From contig WFNF01000041.1 in assembly GCA_015488775.1 (NCBI GenBank), forward strand, positions 1 to 64,000: 64,000 bases of DNA, in the 5' to 3' direction. Position numbers and translations under genes: made by a program. Each line of letters starts with the position of its first letter. Positions within the stretch are counted from its first letter, which is position 1. This DNA is from Helicobacteraceae bacterium. Its GTDB lineage: Bacteria > Campylobacterota > Campylobacteria > Campylobacterales > Sulfurimonadaceae. The notes under the pieces are model-generated. The model worked only from the letters and a program-made list of their open reading frames with translations, searched no databases and was not told where the DNA came from. Of the stretch, positions 55,705-64,000 are shown in pieces.

Positions 55705-57312
55705 ATGTTTTCAACAATAAAAGCAAAATTTATTATAAATCTTGTATTAGCACTATTTAGTTTAATTTTATCGGTTATAGCGGCTTATGTTATAGCTAAA
55801 AACTCTGTAGAAGATATAATGAAAAAAGATATAACAACAGTTTCTAAATCTTTATATGAACTCATAGAGTTTGCAGCTGATTTGAAAAAAGATGCTTATA
55901 AAGATAAAAATTTTAAAGATAAAATTCATTCAATAGTTATAGGTAAATCTGGATATGTTTATCTTATAAAAAGTGACGGTACTCTTTTAATTCATCCAAA
56001 AAAAGAGGGCAAAAATCTTAAAAATACAGACTATGGAGCTTATATAACTTCACATAAAGAGGGTGGAGTTTATGAGTACACATCTTCAACTACAGGGCAA
56101 CATAAAATAGCTGCTTTTTCTTACATACCTCAATGGGATGCTTGGGTTGTTCCAGGTGTTAATAAGGCAGATTATTATGAAGATATGCAAAAAGATTTTT
56201 TAATCTATTTTTCTTTAATATCTTTATTTCTTTTAATCTTTTTAACATACGCAAATTATGCTACTGGTAGTAAAATATTAAAAAACATAGTGCATTTAGA
56301 TGAAGTTTCATCCGATCTTTCAAGTGGAGATGGTGACCTAACTGCTAGACTTCCTATTGCAAGTGAAAAAGATGAGATAAGAGAATTATCTGAAAATTTT
56401 AATGCTTTTTTAGAAAAAATCGAAAATACTATTATGGCTATTAAATCTTCAAGTCACTTTCAAACATCTTTAAGCAATAATCTAGCATCTTTGATGGATA
56501 CTTTAAAGTTAAAAACTGATGAGACAGATAAAATTTCAGAGGCAACAAAAAGTAATCTTGATAATGTTGGACAACTTTTAAAAGGAAATGTAAAAGATTC
56601 TAAGCAAATTTTGGAAACTTCAAAAGAGAGTGAAAACCTACTAGAAGAAACAAGCTCTAGTGTAAGTAAAATCCTTGAAAGCATTGATGAAACCTCACAA
56701 AGCAGTAATGACTTAAATGATGATATTAAAAGTATTATTGATGATATAAGTAACTTAAAAGATACAACTGTAATCATAAAAGATATCTCTGATCAGACTA
56801 ACTTACTAGCTTTAAATGCAGCAATAGAAGCTGCGCGCGCTGGTGAGCATGGTAGAGGATTTGCAGTTGTTGCAGAGGAGGTAAGGGCACTTTCTGATAG
56901 AACGAACAAGGCTATTAGCGAGATAGATGCGTCTATCTCCGTTCTTATACAAAACATGCACTCTGCCTCAGATAAAATGGATAAAAACTTCGAGGTGGTT
57001 AACTCTCTTGTAGAAGAGGGCAATAATATACAAGAAAATGTTGAAAAAGTTGAAGCTAGTATAAGTACAAATGTTTCAATAAGTGCAAGTTCTCAAGAGT
57101 CTATGAGCAAAATGGAAAAAACTATAGTTTCCATTATAGAGGAAGTTCAATTTATGAGTGCCTTATCTTTTGAAAACGGTGAGTATATTGATGAGATAGA
57201 TGATATCTCAGCACAAGTAAAATCTACAGATTTACAGATAGATAAATATCTAAATTTCTTTAAAACTTCTACTATTAGTAATCTAAAAGAGTATGAAAAG
57301 AAAAAAATATAG
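55705..57312 (+). CDS. Methyl-accepting chemotaxis protein with a Cache sensor
   Basis: The 535 residues have a membrane helix (about 10-31), a periplasmic single-Cache domain (about 35-165: [38 protein letters not shown]), a second membrane helix (about 170-188), a HAMP linker (about 190-245, DGDLTARLP) and a complete cytoplasmic signalling domain with tip [18 protein letters not shown] (about 360-377) and [17 protein letters not shown]. Cache receptors of this type bind small organic acids or amino acids; the ligand is not shown. It transmits to CheA through CheW. No pentapeptide CheR/CheB tether is present at the C-terminus. Confidence 0.95.
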   Translation: MFSTIKAKFIINLVLALFSLILSVIAAYVIAKNSVEDIMKKDITTVSKSLYELIEFAADLKKDAYKDKNFKDKIHSIVIGKSGYVYLIKSDGTLLIHPKKEGKNLKNTDYGAYITSHKEGGVYEYTSSTTGQHKIAAFSYIPQWDAWVVPGVNKADYYEDMQKDFLIYFSLISLFLLIFLTYANYATGSKILKNIVHLDEVSSDLSSGDGDLTARLPIASEKDEIRELSENFNAFLEKIENTIMAIKSSSHFQTSLSNNLASLMDTLKLKTDETDKISEATKSNLDNVGQLLKGNVKDSKQILETSKESENLLEETSSSVSKILESIDETSQSSNDLNDDIKSIIDDISNLKDTTVIIKDISDQTNLLALNAAIEAARAGEHGRGFAVVAEEVRALSDRTNKAISEIDASISVLIQNMHSASDKMDKNFEVVNSLVEEGNNIQENVEKVEASISTNVSISASSQESMSKMEKTIVSIIEEVQFMSALSFENGEYIDEIDDISAQVKSTDLQIDKYLNFFKTSTISNLKEYEKKKI

Positions 57313-57317
57313 ATTTT

Positions 57318-57341
57318 AAAGAAGATAAAGATATCTTCTTT
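57318..57341. terminator. Bidirectional terminator between convergent genes
   Basis: AAAGAAGATA-AAGA-TATCTTCTTT is a 10-bp perfect stem with a 4-nt loop between the chemoreceptor stop (57312) and the convergent gene's stop at 57341, with T-runs on both strands. Confidence 0.75.
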
Positions 57342-58135
57342 TAGTACCTAACCTTAACCTCATAAGGTTCTTGAATATATTCCCATTTTAAACACTCTTC
57401 GTTAGAGTATTTCATGCCTGATGCCATGTCATCTTCGTCATTTGATTTCATTCCCCATCTTGCACATTTTTTTACAGTTTTGTACTTGGTAATGGTTTTT
57501 GTTCTTACTTTAGTTTTATGGTGCATAGATCTTTTAGATGGGAGCATAAAAACTGAGTTCTTTATTTTTGAGGTAGATATATAAGTAAGTTTAAAATTGT
57601 CTGCACTTATTAGGTAGTAACCTGGTTCAACTTCAAATAAACTGCTCATTAACATTTCAGTGTTTGGAATGATGGTTAAAGTATCTGCCATCTGTTTCAT
57701 CGCTCTAGTTACTTTTTTGTCTTTTGTAACTAAAACATCTGCTCTTTGGATGATGTCATCTTCATCTTTCATCTCAATTACCCATTTTTCAGCTTTAATT
57801 CCAGCAACTCTAGTAGATCCACCACGCTCAACAACATTTATATAAGGTGCTATAGTGTTTTGTGCACCCATCATAGCGCCAAAAGCACCCATCATCATCT
57901 TCATCTGATCAAGGTCAACTATCTCTAAATGCCCGTCATCATAAGATACTATATATGTTTTTTTACCTATAACATAGATATCGCTTTTATCACCATTGTC
58001 ATACATAGTTAAGCGTATGTGTGAACTGTCTTTGTATTGAAACTTTAAAGCCTCTTGCCCATCAGCATCAAATTTTAAAGTTATATCTGCATTTAGACTA
58101 AGTGCAAAAAGCACCAAAAGTAGTAGTTTTTTCAT
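57341..58135 (-). CDS. Periplasmic protein, unknown (weakly DUF4412-like)
   Basis: The 264 residues have a Sec signal (MKKLLLLVLFALSLNADI). The first 190 mature residues form a beta-rich domain with IRLTMYDNGDKSDIYVIGKKTYIVSYDDGHLEIVDLDQM, a Met-rich segment (MKMMMGAFGAMMGA, about 81-94) and RVAGIKAEKWVIE, resembling DUF4412-type proteins that read a bound ligand; this match is weak. The tail is basic and holds two Cys (KKCARWGMKSN, EECLKW). The Met-rich run could bind copper or another soft metal; this is inference. Confidence 0.65.
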   Translation of the reverse strand: MKKLLLLVLFALSLNADITLKFDADGQEALKFQYKDSSHIRLTMYDNGDKSDIYVIGKKTYIVSYDDGHLEIVDLDQMKMMMGAFGAMMGAQNTIAPYINVVERGGSTRVAGIKAEKWVIEMKDEDDIIQRADVLVTKDKKVTRAMKQMADTLTIIPNTEMLMSSLFEVEPGYYLISADNFKLTYISTSKIKNSVFMLPSKRSMHHKTKVRTKTITKYKTVKKCARWGMKSNDEDDMASGMKYSNEECLKWEYIQEPYEVKVRY

Positions 58136-58188
58136 TTTATCCCTTTTTTTGTTTATAATTGTACTTTAATGTTTATAAAATTTAAGTT

Positions 58189-58911
58189 TTATTTATAAAT
58201 ATTGTCAGGTTTGAGTTGTGCTAAAACATCAAAACTCACTGTCATATTTGATACATTTGTACTAGGATTATCTATACTAAAGTTACCAACTAGATGTATA
58301 TCATTATCAACTTTTTGAGCAAGTGTTATCTCTATATCAAAACTTGAAAAATAATCTATGCTAGATATATCTTTAAATGAATGCATAAATAGACCATCAG
58401 CTGTGTAAGTACCAGTTGCAGGAGTGTTAACAGGAAAACTATTTAATACAAAGTTAAGATAACCCTTAACACTAGAACCATTTCTAAATCTTACACCATC
58501 TTCTAAACCAGTATAAGTTAAAATATCTATAGAGTCTGTTCTTATCTCAATCTGTGGATCAAATGAGTGTAGATGATTTGTATCTATTGTTTCACTATAA
58601 GAGTTTACAGAAACATTTGTTTCTATCCCAGCTGAAGTTACACTAATATTGAAATCACCAGTTTTGTTATAAATATATTTATCTTTATTTATCTCATATA
58701 TAAGTGTTTTACCATCTGCACTTATATCATAAGGTGAGTTAGTACCTTTTGTATCATCTTTTTTATTTGTATCTACACTTTTGTTTGTATCATCTGCTTT
58801 TTGTTTATCATCACCTGAAGTGCCTGTTTGTGCTGGTGTTGTTGTACTCTCGCAAGCAAACATGAAACCTACGATTGCTAAGCCTAGCATTACTTTAAAT
58901 AACTTTTTCAT
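58189..58911 (-). CDS. Lipoprotein preceded by the 11-bp tandem repeat
   Basis: The 240 residues start with a lipoprotein signal (AIVGFMFAC, Cys 20), then a low-complexity Thr/Asp/Lys linker (about 21-57) and a beta-rich domain of about 180 residues with no recognised family. A strong GTAGGAGA ribosome site lies 6-7 bp before the ATG. Two direct ACATTGCAAAA units lie 44-65 bp upstream of the start, just where a regulator would contact RNA polymerase; the same pair occurs at the adjacent kinase/regulator locus, so this lipoprotein is a likely target of that system. It might be an effector or a co-sensor. Confidence 0.75.
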   Translation of the reverse strand: MKKLFKVMLGLAIVGFMFACESTTTPAQTGTSGDDKQKADDTNKSVDTNKKDDTKGTNSPYDISADGKTLIYEINKDKYIYNKTGDFNISVTSAGIETNVSVNSYSETIDTNHLHSFDPQIEIRTDSIDILTYTGLEDGVRFRNGSSVKGYLNFVLNSFPVNTPATGTYTADGLFMHSFKDISSIDYFSSFDIEITLAQKVDNDIHLVGNFSIDNPSTNVSNMTVSFDVLAQLKPDNIYK

Positions 58912-58954
58912 TATTTATCTCCTACTAATAAATTTAAATAAGTATGCCAAAAAA

Positions 58955-58976
58955 ACATTGCAAAAACATTGCAAAA
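58955..58976. promoter_or_regulatory. Tandem 11-bp regulator site in front of the lipoprotein gene
   Basis: Two exact, abutting copies of ACATTGCAAAA (58955-58965, 58966-58976), period 11 bp or one helical turn, the spacing used by OmpR-type response regulators. It overlaps the foot of the kinase terminator. Confidence 0.6.
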
Positions 58977-59006
58977 TTAAATCAGACGTTTTGTCTGATT
59001 TAATTT
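58974..59006 (-). terminator. Terminator of the histidine kinase gene
   Basis: AAATTAAATCAGAC-GTTTT-GTCTGATTTAATTT is a 14-bp perfect stem with a 5-nt loop, 4 bp after the kinase stop; on the minus strand it is followed by TTTTGC. Confidence 0.8.
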
Positions 59007-59010
59007 TAGA

Positions 59011-60807
59011 CTATATATCTATAGATAGTATGTACTCACAAGACTCTTCTGTATGCATAACAATTTGTGCATTTAACTGATCAACAGCTAGAGTTTTTAT
59101 TAGGGAGATACCAAGTGCATCATCTCTTATATTGTTTATATCAAAACCATCACCTGAATCTTTATATGAGAGTACATAAGTACCTTTTACATGGTTTAGA
59201 TATATTTTGATTAAGTTGTTTTTATCTTTTAAAGCGTACTTTATGGAGTTTGATATCATCTCATTTACTATAATACCGATGTAAACAGCCTCTCTTAGAG
59301 GTATAAACGCATATATATCTAGTTCAAATTTACACTCTTTTTCTATAAGTAGTGTTTCTTCAAACTCCTCTACAAGTTCACTTATATACTCATCCATGTC
59401 AACAAGCTCTAAATCACCTTTTTGGTATAGTATCTCATGTGTTTTTGAAATCGCACGGATTCTCCCCTCTAAATCATCAAAACTTTTTGACTCCTCTAAA
59501 CATTTTGATTTTACTTTTTGCATCCTTATAAGAGATATGATGAGTTGTAAGTTGTTTTTAGTTCTATGGTGTAACTCTTTGAAAAGTGTTTGTTTCGAGT
59601 CAAGTGCATGTTGTAACTCTTTTGTTTTTAACTCTATCTCTTTTTTGATTTTTGATTCAGAGTTTTGAAGTGTACTCATAAGTAGTTGATCACTTTTTTT
59701 CTTTTCACTTTGAAGTATGATATACCTATCTGTAAAAGCTAGAGATAAGATAAGTGCTTCTATCGCAGTTAAGTACAAGATAAGGTTTGGCATTTTGTAC
59801 ATTACACTTATAAGCCCAAGAGCATCCATTATAATGGTTGTGTACCCAACTACAAGCATCAACCATGCAAGAGCGTAAAATCTAGCTTGTTTGTAACCTT
59901 TTAGATAAACATAAACCCCAGTAAAGGTGTTGAAAAAAACAAATAGTAAGCCAGTTAATAAACCAGCTTCACTTAGATAAAACCAAGGTGTACCAAAAAG
60001 TGGAACTTCAATTATAGCTAGTGCAATAAAAACTTTATACACCACATCTAAGCGTGGAAAGTTTTTTTGTGTATGTAAAAATCTTCTAGCATAAAGAGAA
60101 GCAGAGAGGTACATTAAACCTATTTGCATAATCCAAGTTGAGTGGAAAAAATCAACTACACTAGGTGGAAAAAATAGAGCTATTATACTTACATAAGATG
60201 CTTGTTGAAGTAGCACTGCTGCAATATAAATCACATAATAAAGGTATGATTTATCTTTTGTGTAAAAGTAAATCAATACATTATAAAACATTAAAGATAT
60301 GATAAAACCAAAAACAAAAATAATTTTAATAATATTTGATATGCTTTTATCTATAAAATTGATAGAATTTTTTAGATGAAGTGAAAATCTTGAAGTTGTT
60401 TTGTGGTTTGTAATTTTAAGATAATAATCTTGAGTTTTTTTAATCTCTAAAACATAGGTTGGATCTAAAGTACTTTGAGAAAGATTTGGGCTTCTAAGTC
60501 TTGTAGTAATTATTTTACCATCTTCATTGTATAAAACAACATTTTCAAAAATTAGATTTTCCATCTCAAGATATCTGTGTATGGTGTTGTTTGTATCATT
60601 TATTAAAGGTATTTTAACCCAGATGTCACCTTTTTTTACTATGCCTAAGTTTGTATATGTTGTGTTTATCTCTTGAAATTTATCTATATTTTTGATGGTA
60701 TTAAAATCTGAAGAGTTTAAATCAATATAGATTTGTGTTTTAGGGTTTATATTTTCATTAGCTAAAAGCGAGGTGATCATAATTAAGATTAAAATAAATA
60801 TTTTCAT
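59011..60807 (-). CDS. 7TMR-DISM sensor histidine kinase
   Basis: The frame is open up to 60873, but the ATG at 60807 is preferred because it opens a signal peptide (MKIFILILIMITSLLAN) and leaves the 11-bp repeat upstream; no good ribosome site marks any start. The 598-residue product has a periplasmic 7TMR-DISMED2-like domain (about 25-165), seven membrane helices (about 165-365), a coiled coil, a HisKA_2-type phosphoacceptor (ELHHRTKNNLQLIISLIRMQ, about 410-430) and an ATPase domain (VNEMISNSIKYAL, SGDGFD, ALGISLI). 7TMR-DISM domains are thought to sense carbohydrates or other small ligands. It is divergent from an OmpR-type regulator, its evident partner. Confidence 0.9.
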   Translation of the reverse strand: MKIFILILIMITSLLANENINPKTQIYIDLNSSDFNTIKNIDKFQEINTTYTNLGIVKKGDIWVKIPLINDTNNTIHRYLEMENLIFENVVLYNEDGKIITTRLRSPNLSQSTLDPTYVLEIKKTQDYYLKITNHKTTSRFSLHLKNSINFIDKSISNIIKIIFVFGFIISLMFYNVLIYFYTKDKSYLYYVIYIAAVLLQQASYVSIIALFFPPSVVDFFHSTWIMQIGLMYLSASLYARRFLHTQKNFPRLDVVYKVFIALAIIEVPLFGTPWFYLSEAGLLTGLLFVFFNTFTGVYVYLKGYKQARFYALAWLMLVVGYTTIIMDALGLISVMYKMPNLILYLTAIEALILSLAFTDRYIILQSEKKKSDQLLMSTLQNSESKIKKEIELKTKELQHALDSKQTLFKELHHRTKNNLQLIISLIRMQKVKSKCLEESKSFDDLEGRIRAISKTHEILYQKGDLELVDMDEYISELVEEFEETLLIEKECKFELDIYAFIPLREAVYIGIIVNEMISNSIKYALKDKNNLIKIYLNHVKGTYVLSYKDSGDGFDINNIRDDALGISLIKTLAVDQLNAQIVMHTEESCEYILSIDI

Positions 60808-60827
60808 AAGTTTAGTATACATATAAA

Positions 60828-60849
60828 ACATTGCAAAAACATTGCATAA
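60828..60849. promoter_or_regulatory. Tandem 11-bp regulator site between kinase and response regulator
   Basis: ACATTGCAAAA (60828-60838) is followed directly by ACATTGCATAA (60839-60849), one mismatch from a perfect pair. It is the same site, in the same orientation, as at 58955 and lies 21 bp upstream of the preferred kinase start, suggesting autoregulation. Confidence 0.6.
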
Positions 60850-60898
60850 TTTACTATTAAGGATAAAAATCATAAACTTGTTTATATATACACAATAC

Positions 60899-60926
60899 GG
60901 GCACCTTTAAAAACTTAGAGGTGCCC
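60899..60926 (+). promoter_or_regulatory. Leader hairpin of the response regulator gene
   Basis: GGGCACCT and AGGTGCCC form a perfect 8-bp GC-rich stem, extendable by two pairs, with an inner loop of about 8 nt. It ends 18 bp before the ATG at 60945. There is no T-run, so a 5' stabilising or translational role is more likely than termination. Confidence 0.5.
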
Positions 60927-60944
60927 ATATTATTAAGTTGGAAA

Positions 60945-61619
60945 ATGAAAAATATTTTGATAGTTGAAGATGAATCTTTAGTAGCATTAGAGTTAAAAGG
61001 CACCTTAGAAGCTATGGGCTATAAAGTTATAGGTATTGCTAGTGACTCAAGTAAGGCTTTAGATTTAGTTAGTAGCAATAGTGTTGATGTTGTACTTATG
61101 GATATTTATATAAAAGGTTCACTAGATGGGATTCAAACCGCAAGACTTATAAAAGAGATGGATAAAGATATCCCTATTATTTACACTTCAGCTTTGAGTG
61201 ATGAGGAAACTATACAAAGAGCTGTAGAAACTGATCCAGCTTCTTACCAAATCAAACCAATAAATCCAAAAGAGTTGCAAGTTGCTATAACTATAGCTAC
61301 AAAAAAGTATGTACCAAAACCATTTTTAAATAGTGGTGAGATTAAAATAGATAATAGTTTTATTTTTAATACAAACACAAATGAGCTTTTTAATAATGGT
61401 GTTTATGTAAAACTAACAAAAAAAGAGTCAGATCTTTTATCTTTACTGATCAGAAGTAAAAATTCTACAGTTTCATTTTATGAGATGGAGAGTGTCCTTT
61501 GGCCACTTAAATCGCCAAATGAAAATACAAGAAGAGCCTTAGTAAGTAGGCTAAGAGCAAAACTAAACCATAAGTTTATAAAAACTCACTCCTCTTTAGG
61601 TTATATGATAGAGATTTAA
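60945..61619 (+). CDS. OmpR-type response regulator
   Basis: The ATG at 60945 starts at the first beta strand of the receiver (MKNILIVEDE); a GTG at 60921 in the same frame lies inside a hairpin. The 224 residues hold a receiver domain (Glu 8-Asp 9, phospho-acceptor Asp 53 in LMDIYIKGSLDG, Ser 82, Lys 104) and an OmpR-type winged helix (about 130-224: LTKKESDLLSLLIR, TRRALVSRLRAKL, TKH-like THSSLGYMIEI). It is divergent from the 7TMR-DISM kinase. Family members bind tandem direct repeats of about 10-11 bp, which matches the ACATTGCAAAA pairs nearby. Confidence 0.93.
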   Translation: MKNILIVEDESLVALELKGTLEAMGYKVIGIASDSSKALDLVSSNSVDVVLMDIYIKGSLDGIQTARLIKEMDKDIPIIYTSALSDEETIQRAVETDPASYQIKPINPKELQVAITIATKKYVPKPFLNSGEIKIDNSFIFNTNTNELFNNGVYVKLTKKESDLLSLLIRSKNSTVSFYEMESVLWPLKSPNENTRRALVSRLRAKLNHKFIKTHSSLGYMIEI

Positions 61620-61625
61620 TCCAAA

Positions 61626-64000
61626 TTATTTAAAATCAAAACTCATAGTATCTGAAGCGTTTGATATATTTGTAATATCTAAAAAGTTTGTTTTGTTTGG
61701 GTTGTAGTATAGATTTGTTCTTTTCCCATAGTTGGAGTAAGAATTTCCTGAATCTATAACATTATCTCTTGCTTCCACCAAGTCAACAAGACGATTGTTT
61801 TTATCTGAATTTTCTGTGTTGTCACCTGTCTCTTTTAGGGTGTTTATATGCCAGATAGCCATGCCTCCAGCCCAAGTTTTAGCCTCTAAATTCCATAAAC
61901 CTTTGTTATAACTGTTTGTATCTATATTTTCTAGTAGGTAGTACTCACTAGAGTTTATATCTACTTTTACTATATTGTAGTTTTTACTTGTATTTCCATA
62001 TAACTGATAGTTTGTTATGGAGTTACTTAGTAGTTCAGGTTTTATAAATTTTGATTTTACCTTAGAGTAAGCACACATATGTGCAGGTGAACTTCCTATA
62101 TCTTTATCGTAACCTGTATAGTTCCACGAGCCACCACTCATTAGACCAAAAGAGCCGATACCACTTGTTGTAGAAGTGGTGTCATACAAGTCAGGTAGTA
62201 AAAATGCTGAGTGACCAAGCTCATGAGCTATAATACCAATAGTTGCGTCATGATCACCGTGACGCTCACCAAACATTGCGTAGCGACCATCCTCTTGGTA
62301 TCTTACAAGATTTACTCCATCATAGGTTAAGCCAAATTGTAAAGAGTAAGCGTGAGCCCAGATTGAGTTTACTTGACTAGGATCTACAGAGGCTTCTTGA
62401 CCAGCTACTAAAAAAACTATCTGTAACTCTTTATAATTTATATAATTATCACCATTTTTATCATATATGCTATAGTCAATATATGGATTTGCTGTACCCA
62501 TAGCATCGCCAACTAAGTTTAAAAGTGCTGTACCATTTAAATTACCTCTTGTATCTGGATGATTATAGTTTATTTTTACATCTATAATTCCATCATTAAC
62601 ATCACCATAGCTTTCATTTGCCTCTACAAATTTAAAAGTATCGTTAGATATCTCACTATAGTAGTTGTTTAAATATCCAGAATCATAAGAGAAAAACTTT
62701 GTATGCCAAGTTGCATCATCACTAACATAGCCTACATTCTTAAACTCAACTCTAATAATTAAAAGTGCTTGTACTCTTTGAGGCATAACTTTTACTTTTA
62801 TATCTTTTTGCAAAGTGTTTGTATCTATAGTAACACTAAGGTTTAGTGTTACCTCTTTAGTTCCAACATCTAAACTAGGTCTTATGATGGTACCATCATT
62901 TGAGATATATTGTGGGTTGGAACTTGTCCAAGTTAGTGTTGAACCCCCATAAACAGTAGATAGATTTAAGTCAGATACTATGTGTGTAGATAGATTGTTC
63001 TCATTTTTTATAGTATCAAAATCTATAATATCTAAAATCTCTTGTACTCTACTAAGAGATGTTTTCTTTTTTACTATAAAGGTAAAACTTTTTGTTTCAG
63101 AGTAAGAGTTATAGCTTATACTTGCATTTAAAGTTACACTTGTGTCAGTAAGATTGTAATCTTTTTGGATTACACTACCATATGTATCTATTGAGTTTGT
63201 ATCTGAACTTGTCCAAGTTATATTTAGCTTATCTATGCTTTTACTAAGGTTTAAATCTTTTGTTACATTGTTTTTATCTATATTATCAAGTAGTATAGAG
63301 CCAAAAGTTAACTTTTGCAAAGCATTTTTAACTATTTGGGTATCTGTAATATCTGCTTCTAAAACCTTATATGTAAAACTTTTTGTAGTTGTAGCTAAGT
63401 TGTAAGATAGAGTCGCCGTAAGTGTTATAGCTACATCTCCATCGCCATATACATTTCTACTTACTTTTCCATCTGAATTTATATGTGTAAAATCGCTACT
63501 ACTCCAAGTTATATTTACATCTTTTATATTTTTACTTAGGTTTAGGTCTGAGGTTATAGATAAATTATCTGTATTATTTAAAAGTGTATTTTTAATAGTT
63601 ATAAGATTTAAAACTTCATCAACTCTTTGGTAATCAGTTGGTTCATCTTCAAGAACTGTATATTGAAAAATTTTTGTTTTTGAAAATGTTCCATGTTTTA
63701 GTGTCGCTGTAAGTGAAATATTAGCATTACCTAAGCCATATAAAACCATTGTTACCACACCAGAGTTAGATATTATAGTTTTATTATCGCTACTCCAACT
63801 TACATTCACATTATCTATAATATTTGTTAGGTATAGATTAGAGTTGATGTTAAACTGATCTATGTTGCTAAGTAAGGTTTGAACAACATTCAGTTTATTA
63901 AAAGCTATTGTAACTAACTCCTCATCACTAGGTGTTGTATCTTTTGGGGTGTCTGGTTTATTGTCTTGATTTGAGTCTGTAATACCATCTTCATTTGTGG
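61626..64000 (-). CDS. M6-type metalloprotease with Ig-like repeats, partial (5' end beyond window)
   Basis: The frame stays open from the stop at 61626 to the right edge with no true start, so the N-terminus is missing; a GTG at 63809 is only an internal Val codon. At least 791 residues are visible. First is an acidic linker (TPKDTTPSDEE), then four tandem repeats of about 85 residues with the pattern DLNLS----NITWTSSD, matching atrophied bacterial Ig domains, then a catalytic domain with HELGHSAFLLPDLYD (HELGH at 62211-62225), the zinc motif of M6 (immune inhibitor A-like) peptidases, plus a calcium loop DKNGDNYINYKEL. A secreted or surface protease is likely. Its stop lies 7 bp from the convergent regulator's stop. 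Confidence 0.88.
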   Translation of the reverse strand, partial: TNEDGITDSNQDNKPDTPKDTTPSDEELVTIAFNKLNVVQTLLSNIDQFNINSNLYLTNIIDNVNVSWSSDNKTIISNSGVVTMVLYGLGNANISLTATLKHGTFSKTKIFQYTVLEDEPTDYQRVDEVLNLITIKNTLLNNTDNLSITSDLNLSKNIKDVNITWSSSDFTHINSDGKVSRNVYGDGDVAITLTATLSYNLATTTKSFTYKVLEADITDTQIVKNALQKLTFGSILLDNIDKNNVTKDLNLSKSIDKLNITWTSSDTNSIDTYGSVIQKDYNLTDTSVTLNASISYNSYSETKSFTFIVKKKTSLSRVQEILDIIDFDTIKNENNLSTHIVSDLNLSTVYGGSTLTWTSSNPQYISNDGTIIRPSLDVGTKEVTLNLSVTIDTNTLQKDIKVKVMPQRVQALLIIRVEFKNVGYVSDDATWHTKFFSYDSGYLNNYYSEISNDTFKFVEANESYGDVNDGIIDVKINYNHPDTRGNLNGTALLNLVGDAMGTANPYIDYSIYDKNGDNYINYKELQIVFLVAGQEASVDPSQVNSIWAHAYSLQFGLTYDGVNLVRYQEDGRYAMFGERHGDHDATIGIIAHELGHSAFLLPDLYDTTSTTSGIGSFGLMSGGSWNYTGYDKDIGSSPAHMCAYSKVKSKFIKPELLSNSITNYQLYGNTSKNYNIVKVDINSSEYYLLENIDTNSYNKGLWNLEAKTWAGGMAIWHINTLKETGDNTENSDKNNRLVDLVEARDNVIDSGNSYSNYGKRTNLYYNPNKTNFLDITNISNASDTMSFDFK

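Noticed and set aside
60808-60873. Longer N-terminus of the 7TMR-DISM kinase
   Set aside because: It would code through the 11-bp tandem repeat, adds residues before a normal signal peptide and has no ribosome site.

Overview
The window is strongly AT-rich and reads as a chromosomal segment of a free-living Campylobacterota (Epsilonproteobacteria) bacterium, most like Sulfurimonas or a close relative. The grounds are the codon use, short leaders with AAGG/AGGA ribosome sites and frequent TTG or GTG starts, divergent mraY and gpmI, an rpsL-rpsG-fusA operon with no tuf gene behind it, a Bpt leucyltransferase, a glutamine synthetase with Phe in place of the adenylylation Tyr, and many PAS, Cache-MCP, HD-GYP and 7TMR-DISM signalling genes. 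The genus is inferred; no marker gene settles it.

Layout. 1-2.5 kb: the start of a cadherin-repeat lipoprotein gene that runs off the left edge, then three small genes, one a 30-residue membrane microprotein. 2.7-5.5 kb: tRNA-Phe, mraY and gpmI. 5.7-24.1 kb: one 18.4-kb operon of three giant exported proteins (2134, 1155 and 2838 aa), closed by a perfect hairpin. 24.2-24.8 kb: a MazF/PemK-type toxin-antitoxin pair. 25-33 kb: fabG, a PAS sensor, a CZB-like protein, then a chain of lipoprotein, nfo, a FadL-type porin, an acyl-CoA ligase and an AAA ATPase, mostly joined by 1-nt overlaps. 33-43 kb: an accessory stretch with a DUF4395 protein, two tandem beta-helix lipoproteins, a DUF302 lipoprotein and a DUF4116-repeat protein lying between two near-identical 166-bp terminal-inverted-repeat elements. 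43-46.5 kb: rpsL-rpsG-fusA with its own sigma70 promoter. 46.5-58.9 kb: bpt, a J-domain protein, a histidine kinase, glnA, an HD-GYP regulator, two chemoreceptors (one lacking most of its return helix), a small beta-barrel, and exported proteins. 59-61.6 kb: a 7TMR-DISM histidine kinase diverging from an OmpR-type response regulator. 61.6-64 kb: an M6-type metalloprotease with Ig-like repeats that runs off the right edge.

Working together. Much of the window is secretome and sensing. FadL porin plus acyl-CoA ligase suggests uptake and activation of fatty acids. The kinase/regulator pair at 59-61.6 kb appears to have its own DNA site: two tandem 11-bp units (ACATTGCAAAA) lie in the kinase/regulator intergenic region and again in front of the adjacent lipoprotein gene, which points to a small self-contained regulon. 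The glnA promoter carries a 9-bp-arm inverted repeat just upstream of its -10, consistent with transcriptional rather than adenylylation control.

Most unusual items: (i) a family of three TTAA-flanked miniature elements, two of them bracketing the DUF4116 gene; (ii) the C-terminus of that DUF4116 protein, which resembles the sulfur-oxidation carrier subunit SoxZ; (iii) the 11-bp repeat pair at the two-component locus; (iv) the three-gene giant exoprotein operon; (v) a roughly 70-nt hairpin between rpsG and fusA. No CRISPR array, rRNA, prophage or transposase gene was seen.
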